Part shown: one piece after another, positions 1 through 6,585 of the stretch
Layout of the letters: every line of letters starts with the position of its first letter
Position numbering within the stretch: the stretch's first letter is position 1
The notes under the pieces: generated by a model
What the model was told of the DNA's origin: nothing
The model's database searches: none
Seen by the model: the letters and a program-made list of their open reading frames with translations, nothing else
NCBI GenBank assembly: GCA_001825565.1
Contig: MHXM01000178.1
Span: forward strand, 3,960 to 14,061
Reading direction: 5' to 3'
DNA: 10,102 nt
Source of the DNA: Desulfuromonadaceae bacterium GWC2_58_13
GTDB lineage: Bacteria; Desulfobacterota; Desulfuromonadia; Desulfuromonadales; Trichloromonadaceae
Made by a program: the position numbers and the translations under genes

Positions 1-74
1 AATGGTTTACGAAATTACCCTTAAGCTTTACTAATTGCGTGGGAATTGAGAGAGGTTTCAAAGGGTTATCGACC

Positions 75-88
75 GGCCTCCTAATTGC
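75..88 (+). promoter_or_regulatory. possible sigma-54 (-24/-12) promoter of the PEP-CTERM gene
   Basis: The sequence GGC-N9-TTGCA has the invariant GG and GC pairs separated by 10 bases and a perfect -12 half (TTGCA). The -24 half matches only in GGC. A transcript would start near 100, leaving about 37 nt before the ATG at 137. Genes of the PEP-CTERM/exosortase system are known to be controlled in several bacteria by RpoN with the PrsK/PrsR two-component pair, so a sigma-54 site is plausible here. GG-N10-GC also occurs by chance, so this is a weak call. The octamer CTAATTGC also occurs at 31-38, exactly 50 bases upstream of the copy at 81-88, but without a matching -24 element. Confidence 0.35.
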
Positions 89-136
89 ATCCATAGTGAA
101 ATCAGATTGGTCTTTTAAACGCAATTGGAGGTGGCT

Positions 137-898
137 ATGAAAAAAATAGTCCTTTTGATATCTCTGGTGTTGGTGTGGGCCGGGCAGGTTTGGGCGGTGC
201 CAGTACTCCAGGTTGGCGTACCCGACGGAGATGGGGGATATGTCGATTATACGACTAGCGGCGATGATAGTAACACCGCCTTTACCTCAGGGAATACTTT
301 TTCGGTAGCAGGGCTCTATGCCAATGGTGTTGTCAATCTCGGTGGACAATATGGTTCAGGTTCAGACTGGACCAACTTCGGTCTTCCTTCTTATTTTGCT
401 GGCAAGAGAGCGGTTTTGATAGCAACCGTTTCAGAGGGTGTTTCTGGTACGCTTCAGGTAAAGGTCGGGAATACCGGAAGTTTCTTGGACCCGTTTTATA
501 AGGCTTTGGTCGACGAAAATGACTATTTTGTCGATAATCACTTTCCGCTTAATAAAGAGAAAATCTACGATTTTTTCTATTTTGATATAGGCGATTTCGC
601 CCAGCTTGGAACGGTCCCCAATTTTGCCGCTCCTACTGATGTAGGTTCATCTGGAGAGGTTAAGATTCTTACTCTCAATATCACCGGTTTCGATTGGGTT
701 CATTTCGATGTAATGGCCCTGGAAACATACTCTAATGATACCAAAAAAGTGGGCAACCCCGGTTCCCACGATGTCACCTGGAAATACGATGGTACAGTCG
801 TTTCTACCGGCGATCCGGTTCCCGAGCCGGGAACGATCATCCTGGTTGGGGTTGGGCTGGTCGGGGTGGCGGTTTATCGGAGAAGGCAAGGCAAGTAA
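137..898 (+). CDS. PEP-CTERM sorting domain protein, exported (choice-of-anchor N-like)
   Basis: This is a 253-residue exported protein. Residues 1-20 form a Sec signal peptide: MKK, a hydrophobic core, then an A-V-W-A cleavage region. Residues 228-253 are a complete PEP-CTERM signal: VPEPGT, about 15 hydrophobic residues, then a YRRR basic tail. Such tails are recognised and cleaved by an exosortase, in systems tied to exopolysaccharide production. No exosortase lies in this window. The middle part is Gly/Asp/Ser/aromatic-rich, contains no cysteine, and ends in a block with WVHFDVMALET and SHDVTWK. That block resembles the 'choice-of-anchor N' family as I remember it, so the family name is tentative. 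An in-frame TTG at 125 gives a longer frame, but it overlaps the Shine-Dalgarno GGAGG at 128-132, so ATG 137 is preferred. The gene stands alone between a possible sigma-54 promoter and a strong terminator. It is AT-richer than the rest of the window. Its molecular role is unknown. Confidence 0.88.
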   Translation: MKKIVLLISLVLVWAGQVWAVPVLQVGVPDGDGGYVDYTTSGDDSNTAFTSGNTFSVAGLYANGVVNLGGQYGSGSDWTNFGLPSYFAGKRAVLIATVSEGVSGTLQVKVGNTGSFLDPFYKALVDENDYFVDNHFPLNKEKIYDFFYFDIGDFAQLGTVPNFAAPTDVGSSGEVKILTLNITGFDWVHFDVMALETYSNDTKKVGNPGSHDVTWKYDGTVVSTGDPVPEPGTIILVGVGLVGVAVYRRRQGK

Positions 899-916
899 CC
901 CTTCCTTCTTGTAAAA

Positions 917-960
917 GCAAAAAAGAGCGGGACGACCCTTGGGCCGTCCCGCTCTTTTTT
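917..960. terminator. bidirectional intrinsic terminator after the PEP-CTERM gene
   Basis: A 14-bp perfect stem (921-934 with 945-958) with a GC core GAGCGGGACG closes a 10-base loop. A run of A precedes it and a run of T follows it, so it can act on both strands. It lies 18 bases past the TAA of the PEP-CTERM gene. Confidence 0.9.
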
Positions 961-990
961 GCGCTGCTTTGCAATGTTGGGATTTTTCGT

Positions 991-1008
991 TTTTGCAATC
1001 ATGCAAAA
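991..1008. promoter_or_regulatory. distal dyad TTTTGCA-N4-TGCAAAA, putative activator site
   Basis: This is a perfect 7+7 inverted repeat with a 4-base spacer (ATCA). It is the same pattern as the dyad at 1160-1177, and the two centres lie 169 bases apart, close to 16 turns of B-DNA. There is no T run or GC-rich stem, so it is more likely a DNA-binding site for a dimeric protein than a terminator. It sits about 300 bases upstream of the start predicted from the sigma-54 promoter at 1275-1290. Confidence 0.5.
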
Positions 1009-1159
1009 AAACCTTGTTTGAGTTTTCGCACGTTTGCGGGAAGGGCTCAAAAACGGCCATAAGTCTCCAGTCTTCCTTGCCCCATCCCCGCCATGAGAGG
1101 TTTTGTCCCCCTCCGGTTTTGCTTTTACCTCCGCATTCAATCGCCCTTTAAACTATCTG

Positions 1160-1177
1160 TTTTGCATTTATGCAAAT
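1160..1177. promoter_or_regulatory. proximal dyad TTTTGCA-N4-TGCAAAT, putative activator site
   Basis: This second copy of the TTTGCA-N4-TGCAAA dyad has spacer TTTA. Its centre is about 132 bases upstream of the predicted sigma-54 start site, within the usual range for sites of sigma-54 enhancer-binding proteins. The stretch between it and the promoter (about 1230-1262) is very A/T-rich and could help bend the DNA. The protein that binds here cannot be named from sequence. Confidence 0.55.
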
Positions 1178-1274
1178 AACCAGGGTGAGCATCGGCTGGC
1201 TTTAATCCATGCGTGCGATGCATAACATGCTGTAATTAATAATAAAAAAAATGTTTTTAGAGAAAATGAAACAT

Positions 1275-1290
1275 TGGTATGGGCGTTGCT
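1275..1290 (+). promoter_or_regulatory. sigma-54 (RpoN) -24/-12 promoter of the transporter unit
   Basis: TGGTATG-N4-TTGCT matches the sigma-54 consensus TGGCACG-N4-TTGCT at all but two of the fixed positions. The GG (1276-1277) and GC (1288-1289) are separated by exactly 10 bases. The predicted transcription start is near 1301. Sigma-54 promoters need an ATP-driven enhancer-binding protein, which fits the dyads upstream. This placement also means that the TTG at 1274, the farthest upstream start of the open frame, is outside the transcript. Confidence 0.65.
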
Positions 1291-1351
1291 AATTTGTATA
1301 CGCAAGAACAAGTCGTTGGCTCTCGGAACCAGAAACGCGAGGCCTTTAGAG

Positions 1352-1720
1352 ATGTCAAGATCTATGCTTTGTCCTTTCTTTCAGAAAAATGAAGATTGCT
1401 GCGATGTCGGGGTCGGCTACATATCGCCCCATGATGTTAAAACAATGGTTGATCATTGCAGCTCTCGTTATGAGGCATGTTCAAAATATCAGCAACTGGC
1501 TTCGCGATTTCCGCAAAGCTTGGCAACAGAGCGACAGGGAGTTGATACAGGTACAAAAATTGGCGAAATAACGGGAGAGGAGGGAATCATGATTGGCGGA
1601 TCAAAAAATGGAAAACCCGAAGTACCGTCGTTCAAGGCGAAATGGCCTCTCCCCTTCCAAATGAAGTATATGTCACTTTATCACAGCGATACATTCATCC
1701 AAGCCAAGGAGGCAACTGTC
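1352..1720 (+). CDS. cysteine-rich small reading frame, in phase with the MFS gene and lacking a stop
   Basis: An ATG at 1352, preceded by GAGG at 1339-1342, opens a frame with an ordered cysteine pattern: CPFF, then DCC, then a VGYISPHDV segment, then HC, a spacer of seven residues, and CSKY. All of this lies within the first 50 residues. The pattern looks protein-like and resembles small Cys-rich proteins I associate with Geobacter relatives, but I cannot name the family. The spacing could suit a small metal or redox site, which is inference. The frame has no stop before the transporter start at 1721, so reading on would give a 548-residue fusion. A strong ribosome site (AGGAGGG, 1578-1584) and an ATG at 1589 in the same phase lie inside the second half, and 1721 has its own site. 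Another phase ends in TAA at 1569-1571, so a frameshift in this copy, or in the sequence, could hide a normal stop. Codon composition is AT-richer than in the transporter. I think the first about 60 codons are real and the rest is leader. Confidence 0.4.
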
Positions 1721-2998
1721 ATGAGTAGCGAGCAAGTAAAAAACAAAGGTTGGTCTGTCGTAGTAGCCGGGACCGGCATCAACCTGGCCCTGGGGATCCT
1801 GTACGCCTACAGCATGCTTAAGGGCGACATCGCCAAGCTGTTCAGCGGCGCCGGCGACCCCTACGCCACCGCTTGTCTCACCTTTGCCGTATCCATGATC
1901 ATCGGCGGCAAAATGCAGGATAAGGTCGGTCCTCGCCTGACCGCCATGCTCGGCGGCCTGCTGGTTGGCGCCGGCTTCCTGGTCTGTTCCCAGACCACCG
2001 ATTACTGGGGCTGGATTCTCGGCTTCGGGGTCCTCGCCGGCCTCGGTTTCGGTTTCGGTTACTCTGCTGCAACGCCTCCCGCGCTGAAATGGTTTTCATC
2101 GGCTAAAACCGGTCTGATCGCAGGTATTGTTGTCGCCGGTTTCGGAATCGCCCCGGTTTATCTGGCCCCGGTTTGTAAATACCTGCTTGGCAACTATGGC
2201 CTGCAAAACACCATGATGATTCTCGGCATTGCCTTTATCGTCATCGTTTGCGGCATGGCGACGATGGTTTCCAATCCCCCGGCGGGTTATATCGCACCAG
2301 GTGCGCCGGCCGCCGGCAGCGCCGCCGCCAAAAAAAATTCGGCAGCCGACAAATCCCCGATGGAAATGCTTAAAGAAGGCCGCTTCTACACCTGCTGGCT
2401 GACCTACTTCATCGGCGCCGGCGCCGGCCTGATGGTTATCGGCAGCATCGCCGGGATCGCCAAGGCGAGCATGGGCGAGATGGCTTTCATCGCCGTCGCG
2501 GTAATGGCGATCGGTAATGCTGCCGGCCGTGTTGGCGCCGGGGTACTTTCCGACAAGATCGGTCGCGCCGCCACCCTGACCATCATGCTGGTCTTCCAGG
2601 CATGTCTCATGTTCGCCGCCATTCCGATTGTCGGCAATGCCAACTCCAGCGCCGTCATCGTCACCCTGCTGGCCACCTTCATCGGCTTCAACTACGGCAC
2701 CAACCTGTCCCTCTTCCCTTCCTTTGCCAAGGATTACTGGGGAACCAAAAATTACGGCATGAACTATGGCATCCTGTTCTCCGCCTGGGGCGTCGGCGCC
2801 TTCGTTCTGGTCAAACTCTCGGCCTCTCTGACCGCCAAGTTCGGCAACTCTACGGTGTCTTTCATTGTGGCCGGTGTCATGCTGCTGATCGGTGCCATGA
2901 TGGCTCTTACCCTTCGCCCGAAAAAAGCCACGGTTGCCGTCGAAGTTCCCGCTACCGCTTTCGAAGAAGAAGATCTGGTCGTTCAGAAAGCCGACTGA
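1721..2998 (+). CDS. OFA-family MFS transporter (oxalate/formate antiporter-like)
   Basis: This is a 425-residue inner-membrane carrier of the major facilitator superfamily with about 12 hydrophobic helices. An alanine-rich, partly charged central loop lies near residues 188-215. OFA signatures are visible. They include an N-terminal GI-LYAYS helix, the loop 2-3 motif GGKMQDKVGPR, GYSAATPPALKWF, and the late NYGTNLSLFPSFAKDYWG / NYGILFSAWG block. The family exchanges or imports small carboxylates such as oxalate and formate. The substrate cannot be read from sequence, and a monocarboxylate is a reasonable inference for this type of organism. The start at 1721 is chosen because AAGGAGG (1706-1712) lies at a proper distance and the first helix follows at once. 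Farther upstream the frame stays open, but its base composition changes. The tail (last about 20 residues) is acidic. The transcript probably starts at the sigma-54 promoter near 1301 and ends at the hairpin at 3028-3054. Confidence 0.9.
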   Translation: MSSEQVKNKGWSVVVAGTGINLALGILYAYSMLKGDIAKLFSGAGDPYATACLTFAVSMIIGGKMQDKVGPRLTAMLGGLLVGAGFLVCSQTTDYWGWILGFGVLAGLGFGFGYSAATPPALKWFSSAKTGLIAGIVVAGFGIAPVYLAPVCKYLLGNYGLQNTMMILGIAFIVIVCGMATMVSNPPAGYIAPGAPAAGSAAAKKNSAADKSPMEMLKEGRFYTCWLTYFIGAGAGLMVIGSIAGIAKASMGEMAFIAVAVMAIGNAAGRVGAGVLSDKIGRAATLTIMLVFQACLMFAAIPIVGNANSSAVIVTLLATFIGFNYGTNLSLFPSFAKDYWGTKNYGMNYGILFSAWGVGAFVLVKLSASLTAKFGNSTVSFIVAGVMLLIGAMMALTLRPKKATVAVEVPATAFEEEDLVVQKAD

Positions 2999-3027
2999 AG
3001 TTAACCACATTCAGTTTCATGAAAATC

Positions 3028-3054
3028 GCCCCGGCTTCGGTCGGGGCTTTTTTT
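3028..3054 (+). terminator. intrinsic terminator after the MFS gene
   Basis: The stem GCCCCG (3028-3033) pairs with CGGGGC (3042-3047) around an 8-base loop and is followed by seven T. It lies 29 bases past the transporter stop codon and separates it from greB. Confidence 0.85.
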
Positions 3055-3119
3055 GTGCGGATACGGTCCTCGGCGGTCGGTGGCGAGGTCGAGGGATATT
3101 TGCCTTTGGGTGGCTTTAC

Positions 3120-3149
3120 TTTACCCTTCGGACCGAAACTCACTATAAT
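3120..3149 (+). promoter_or_regulatory. sigma-70 promoter of greB
   Basis: The -10 element TATAAT (3144-3149) is a perfect match. TTTACC (3120-3125), 18 bases upstream, matches TTGACA at four of six positions. Transcription should start near 3156, which rules out the ATG at 3155 as the greB start and supports ATG 3212 with GGAGAGGA just upstream. Confidence 0.65.
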
Positions 3150-3211
3150 GTTTCATGCACGGAAGGAATCCGGTTCCGTGGGCTGTTCAAGGCAAGTTGC
3201 ATGGAGAGGAA

Positions 3212-3709
3212 ATGATTCCGAAACAACGCATTTACATGACTACCGGATGTGCCGCACGTCTTCGGGCCGAACTCAAGGAATTGCTCTATGTACAGCGTCC
3301 GGAGATGGTTAACACCGTTGCCTGGGCCGCCTCCAACGGCGACCGCTCGGAGAATGCCGATTACCAGTACGGAAAACGTCGGTTGCGGCAGATCGACGGG
3401 CGCATCCATTTTCTGCAGAAGCGCCTCGACGCCGCGGAAGTCGTTGATCCGCTCGAACAGAAAAAGATCGCCGGCGAGCGGGTGCTGTTCGGTTGCACGG
3501 TGACGGTCGAAAACGAGACCGGCGGCGAGAAGACCTACAGCATCGTCGGCGTGGACGAGATCGATCTGCCCAAGGGGCGGATCAGCTGGGTTTCCCCCAT
3601 CGGCAAGGCGTTGCTCGGCCGGTTAAAGGGGGATCTGGTTTGCTTCAAAACCCCCGGCGGCGATGAGGAGTTGGAGATCGTCAAGGTGGAGTACCAGTCG
3701 CTGGATTGA
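3212..3709 (+). CDS. greB: transcription elongation factor GreB
   Basis: This 165-residue protein is close to the E. coli GreB length (about 158). Gre factors enter the secondary channel of RNA polymerase and stimulate cleavage of backtracked RNA. Residues about 10-78 form the N-terminal coiled coil. The tip holds the signature NGDRSENADYQYGKRRLR, with acidic residues D44 and E47 that position the catalytic metal. The pairing of WAASNGDRSENADYQY with KRRLRQID is the GreB form rather than the GreA form (typically LKENAEYHAA). Residues about 85-165 are the FKBP-like C-terminal domain, including IVGVDEID, SWVSPIGKALLG and GDLVCFKTPGG. The start at 3212 follows GGAGAGGA and fits the family N-terminus. 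An upstream ATG at 3155 lies at the predicted transcript start and would add 19 unlikely residues. The gene is monocistronic and converges with the minus-strand gene, with only 18 bases between stops and no clear terminator. Confidence 0.93.
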   Translation: MIPKQRIYMTTGCAARLRAELKELLYVQRPEMVNTVAWAASNGDRSENADYQYGKRRLRQIDGRIHFLQKRLDAAEVVDPLEQKKIAGERVLFGCTVTVENETGGEKTYSIVGVDEIDLPKGRISWVSPIGKALLGRLKGDLVCFKTPGGDEELEIVKVEYQSLD

Positions 3710-3727
3710 GGAGGGGGAGGTAGCGTC

Positions 3728-4405
3728 CTATTTCTTTTCGGCGATAAACACGACATGGCGCAGGCCACCGCGGCCGGGGCGTTGGTTGCTGACCTTGAAG
3801 CCGGCGGCGCCCAGCCGTTTGACAAAGCCTTCATCGTAGTTTTCCCCCCAGATGGCAAACACTCCCTTGTTGTTCAGGGCCTCCCGGGCAAAACCGATGG
3901 CCCGACTGCCGTAGAGTGGATCGTTGCGCGAGTCGGTGCGATGATGGGGGCCCTTGTAAAGATCGAAGACGATGGCGTCGAAGCGCTCGGCCGGGGCCGC
4001 CTTGGCGGCTCGGCGCACCAGGTCGGCGACATTGGCGATCTCGACCCGGACCCGGGGGTCATTCACCGCACTGTCGGTGAGCGGGGCCAGGGGGCCCCGG
4101 CACCAACCGAGCACCACCGGGTTGAGCTCGGCGACCACCACCTGAGCCGTTGCCGGCAGGCTATCGAGCACGGCCTTGAGCGTGTAGCCCATGCCGAGGC
4201 CACCCACCAGCACCAGCGGGGCCGGATGGTTTCGCAGGTGTCTGCAGCCGAGTTGACCAAGAACCACTTCGGAGCGGTTGGCCAGGCTGTTCATCAGGAC
4301 CAGGCCGCCGACGGTGATCAAAAAATCCCGTTCATCGCGCTGGCGCAGCTCAAGCACTCCTTCGTCGGTCACAATACTTTCGATGGTTTTCCAGGGTTTG
4401 GCCAT
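3728..4405 (-). CDS. spermidine synthase-like protein (Rossmann methyltransferase fold)
   Basis: This 225-residue cytoplasmic protein has a nucleotide-binding Rossmann core. Glycine motif I is VLVGGLGMGY (66-75), followed by the acidic strand end VAELNP (91-96), where E93 would bind the ribose. NDPRVRVEIANVADLV (115-130) and FDAIVFDLYKGPHH (142-155) follow. This layout is that of polyamine aminopropyltransferases and their SpeE-like relatives. The N-terminal part (1-60) is short, with LITVGGLVLMNS resembling the substrate-entry beta region. It is shorter than E. coli SpeE (about 288 residues). It could be an aminopropyltransferase, but the D-S-S/T-D-P type catalytic stretch is replaced by D-L-Y-K-G-P, so activity is uncertain. 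A TAG ends the gene 18 bases from greB. It lies 101 bases downstream of hflC on the same strand, so it may share that transcript. Confidence 0.75.
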   Translation of the reverse strand: MAKPWKTIESIVTDEGVLELRQRDERDFLITVGGLVLMNSLANRSEVVLGQLGCRHLRNHPAPLVLVGGLGMGYTLKAVLDSLPATAQVVVAELNPVVLGWCRGPLAPLTDSAVNDPRVRVEIANVADLVRRAAKAAPAERFDAIVFDLYKGPHHRTDSRNDPLYGSRAIGFAREALNNKGVFAIWGENYDEGFVKRLGAAGFKVSNQRPGRGGLRHVVFIAEKK

Positions 4406-4483
4406 GATGAAACCTTGACAACCTTCAGGAGGAAAGGGAAACGGGGACAGCCGTCATGACCATCCCCGCTTCCGTGGCGTTAC

Positions 4484-4500
4484 GCTGGGTCAAGCCCAGC
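4484..4500 (-). other. hairpin between hflC and the spermidine synthase-like gene
   Basis: GCTGGG and CCCAGC form a 6-bp perfect stem around a 5-base loop, seven bases past the hflC stop. No T run follows on either strand, so it is not a standard intrinsic terminator. It may be a 3'-end or processing structure. Confidence 0.35.
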
Positions 4501-4506
4501 AGAAAT

Positions 4507-5436
4507 TCATTCCGCTGTTTTCAGGTACTTGTAATAGTCCGAGTCGGTCGTAATGACCAGCCGGCCGTTTTTCTGGATCGCTTTTTTATAGGATTCCATG
4601 GTTCGCAGAAAGGCGTAGAACTCCTTGTCCTGATTGTAGGCTTCGGCATAAATCGCCGCCGCCTCGGCATCGGCCGCCCCACGCACTTCCAGCACCTTGC
4701 GGTAGGCTTCGGAACTGATCTCCTTCAGCTCGCGTCCCATCTTACCAAGAATCTCGGCCTTCTCGCCTTCGCCTTCGGAGCGATACTGGGCGGCGACCTT
4801 CTTGCGTTCGTTGACCATCCGCTCATAGACCCGGACCCGGACCTGTTCCACGTAGTTGATGCGCTTGATCTGCACATCGAGCAGTTCAATGCCGTACTCG
4901 GGAGTGCTGGCCCGGGCTTTGTCCAGGATGCCGGCAAAAATTTCTTCGCGGCCGACCAGGGCATCTTTCTTGATCTCGACCCCTTCGACCAGGAAACGTT
5001 CTTCGTTCTCGTCCTGGGCTTTGTAGTCGCTGCCGCGCACCAGTTCGACCAACAGTCGGCTGGAAACGGCATCGCGCACCACCGAATCGATGATATCGTC
5101 CAGTCGGCTCAGGGCGCCTTGCTCGGTGGCGACCGTTTTGTAGAACAACAGGGGGTCAATGATCCGCCAGCGTGCGGTGGTGTCGACCCAGATGAATTTT
5201 TTGTCCTTGGTCGGAATCTGGTTGGGATCGCCGTCCCATTTCAGGATTCGTTTTTCAAAACGGTTGACGTTTTGCGTGAACGGAATTTTGAAATGCAGGC
5301 CGGGACCGACAACCTCACCTACCGGTTTGCCGAACTGGGTGATGATCGCCTGTTCTGCTTCATTAACCACGAAGAGGCTGCCTTTGGCGAGCATGACAGC
5401 GACCAGGATCAGAATGATCAGGATGGGTTTTTTCAT
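4507..5436 (-). CDS. hflC: HflC, SPFH/band-7 membrane protein, regulator of FtsH protease
   Basis: This 309-residue protein has a single N-terminal membrane anchor (residues about 4-20) and then an SPFH/prohibitin domain. The domain runs from FVVNEAEQAIITQFGKPV through GPGLHFKIPF and VDTTARWRIIDP to a long charged coiled coil (about 185-285) with VRVRVYERMVNERKKVAAQYRS-type heptads and the Ala-rich GAADAEAAAIYAEAYNQDKEFYAF segment. HflK and HflC form a large periplasm-facing cage that surrounds the FtsH hexamer and limits its access to membrane substrates. The length is usual for the family. The ATG overlaps the hflK stop (ATGA), and AAGGAGGAGAG precedes it, so the two proteins are translationally coupled, as expected for partners in a fixed complex. 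Confidence 0.95.
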   Translation of the reverse strand: MKKPILIILILVAVMLAKGSLFVVNEAEQAIITQFGKPVGEVVGPGLHFKIPFTQNVNRFEKRILKWDGDPNQIPTKDKKFIWVDTTARWRIIDPLLFYKTVATEQGALSRLDDIIDSVVRDAVSSRLLVELVRGSDYKAQDENEERFLVEGVEIKKDALVGREEIFAGILDKARASTPEYGIELLDVQIKRINYVEQVRVRVYERMVNERKKVAAQYRSEGEGEKAEILGKMGRELKEISSEAYRKVLEVRGAADAEAAAIYAEAYNQDKEFYAFLRTMESYKKAIQKNGRLVITTDSDYYKYLKTAE

Positions 5437-6458
5437 TTGGGCTCTCCTCCTTCCAACGGCTTGCGCAGGGGGAGCAGCGGCAGCAGACTCCCGCCCTTCT
5501 CATCCATGATGTAGATTTCGTCCAGGCGGGGCAGGACCTCTTCGAGCGTCTCCAGATAAATTCTGCGCTGGGTGACGGTCGGCGCCTTGCGGTATTCGGT
5601 CAGCAGGGCCATGAATCGATTGGTTTCGCCGCGGGCCTTGTTGATGCGCTCGACGGCATAGCCCTCGGCTTCTTGCAGCGCCTGCTTGGCCTCCCCCCGG
5701 GCGCGGGGCACCTCGCGGTTGAATTGCTCGCGGGCCTGAAAGATCAGGCTCTCCTTCTGCTGTTCCGATTCGTTGACCTCGTTGAAGGCGGCCTTGACCG
5801 GATCAGGCGGGGTGACGTCCTGGAACTTGACCGTGACGATACGCACGCCGATATCGTAGCTGTTGAGTGTTGACTGGAGGTTCTGTTCGATCTGCCCGGC
5901 CAGCAGCGCACGTTCCGTGGTCAGAACCTCGGTGACATTGGCGTTGCCGATCGCCTTGCGCACCATCGCCTCGGCGACATCCCGGATCGTGCCGATCGGG
6001 TCTTTGATGCGGAAGATGAACTTGAACGGGTCGGCGATCTGAAACTGCACGATCCATTCGACGTCGCTGACGTTGAGATCTCCGGTGAGGGTGAGCGACT
6101 CCTCCTCCAAGCCATTTTTGGTGTAGGTTGTGCGCACATCGGGGGTCACCGTGCGGAAGCCGAACTCCTCTTTCATCACCCGGCCGGTCGGGACCAGATA
6201 GACCTGTTCGATGCCAAACGGAAGCTTGAAGTGCAGGCCCGGTTCAGAGACGCTGGAAAATTCGCCAAACCGCAAAACCACCCCGGTTTCTTCGGTGTCG
6301 ACTTCGTAGAAACTGCTGTAGGCGCCGATGGCCAGCAGAATAACCACGATGAGCAGCGGCAAAACACCTTTGTGCGGTTGGAATTTATTCTTCAACTGGT
6401 TGGTGATGTCGATGACTTTTTTTTCCAGGTCATCGGGGCCGTTTCCCCAATCCTGCAT
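5433..6458 (-). CDS. hflK: HflK, SPFH/band-7 membrane protein, partner of HflC
   Basis: This 341-residue protein starts MQDWGNGPDDLEKK. A charged N-terminal region is followed by a membrane segment at about 31-50. The SPFH domain includes YEVDTEETGVVLRFGEF, SEPGLHFKLPFGIEQV and LTGDLNVSDVEWIVQFQIADP, and a coiled coil covers about 225-300. E. coli HflK is longer (about 419 residues), mainly because of a Gly/Pro-rich N-terminus, which is very short here. The start is set at 6458 because CAGGGAGGC lies just upstream. The open frame extends 20 residues farther upstream, but that extension includes the ribosome site and the possible promoter. Together with HflC it forms the FtsH-associated membrane complex. 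Confidence 0.94.
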   Translation of the reverse strand: MQDWGNGPDDLEKKVIDITNQLKNKFQPHKGVLPLLIVVILLAIGAYSSFYEVDTEETGVVLRFGEFSSVSEPGLHFKLPFGIEQVYLVPTGRVMKEEFGFRTVTPDVRTTYTKNGLEEESLTLTGDLNVSDVEWIVQFQIADPFKFIFRIKDPIGTIRDVAEAMVRKAIGNANVTEVLTTERALLAGQIEQNLQSTLNSYDIGVRIVTVKFQDVTPPDPVKAAFNEVNESEQQKESLIFQAREQFNREVPRARGEAKQALQEAEGYAVERINKARGETNRFMALLTEYRKAPTVTQRRIYLETLEEVLPRLDEIYIMDEKGGSLLPLLPLRKPLEGGEPK

Positions 6459-6485
6459 AGAGCCTCCCTGTAAAATTTGATGACG

Positions 6486-6512
6486 ATTATCGATCGGTCG
6501 GATGATATTCAA
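6486..6512 (-). promoter_or_regulatory. weak candidate promoter of hflKC
   Basis: On the minus strand TTGAAT and GATAAT are separated by 15 bases. The -10 is good, but the spacing is short. Transcription would start about 20 bases before the hflK ATG. No terminator is visible after rhlE (127-base gap), so read-through from rhlE is also possible. Confidence 0.3.
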
Positions 6513-6585
6513 GCACAAATGTATCTCAGGCTGTCAGGCGCAACCAACCTCCGGGATCCCTGCGGTAGAGGGTCCGGCAGCGTAT

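Larger units (their letters stand above)
961..1351. other. gene-free regulatory interval upstream of the transporter unit
   Basis: No convincing gene is present on either strand; the open frames here have poor composition and no ribosome site. The interval holds the two TTTTGCA dyads, a further partly related patch at 1209-1223 (ATGCGTGCGATGCAT), an A/T-rich tract at about 1230-1262, and the -24/-12 promoter at 1275-1290. Confidence 0.7.

Noticed and set aside
105..122. Second GG-N10-GC match upstream of the PEP-CTERM gene
   Set aside because: Only the GG and GC agree with the sigma-54 consensus, and transcription would start inside the ribosome-binding site.
1274..1351. Start of the transporter frame at TTG 1274
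   Set aside because: It lies inside the -24/-12 promoter, so the predicted RNA does not contain it, and no ribosome site precedes it.
2096..3010. 304-codon minus-strand open frame opposite the MFS gene
   Set aside because: It is rich in Gly/Asp/His/Asn without hydrophobic structure, typical of an antisense shadow of a membrane protein gene.
3155..3211. Upstream ATG extension of greB
   Set aside because: The ATG coincides with the transcription start predicted from TATAAT, there is no ribosome site, and the 19 extra residues are absent from the GreB family.
3710..3727. Terminator between greB and the convergent spermidine-synthase-like gene
   Set aside because: The 18-base gap has no inverted repeat or T run.
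4456..5514. Long plus-strand open frame opposite hflC
   Set aside because: It is the complement of hflC and the hflK end, both of which have clear family motifs and ribosome sites; the plus frame shows no domain.
6459..6585. Intrinsic terminator after rhlE
   Set aside because: There is only a small GGGATCCC palindrome without a T run, so read-through to hflK cannot be excluded.
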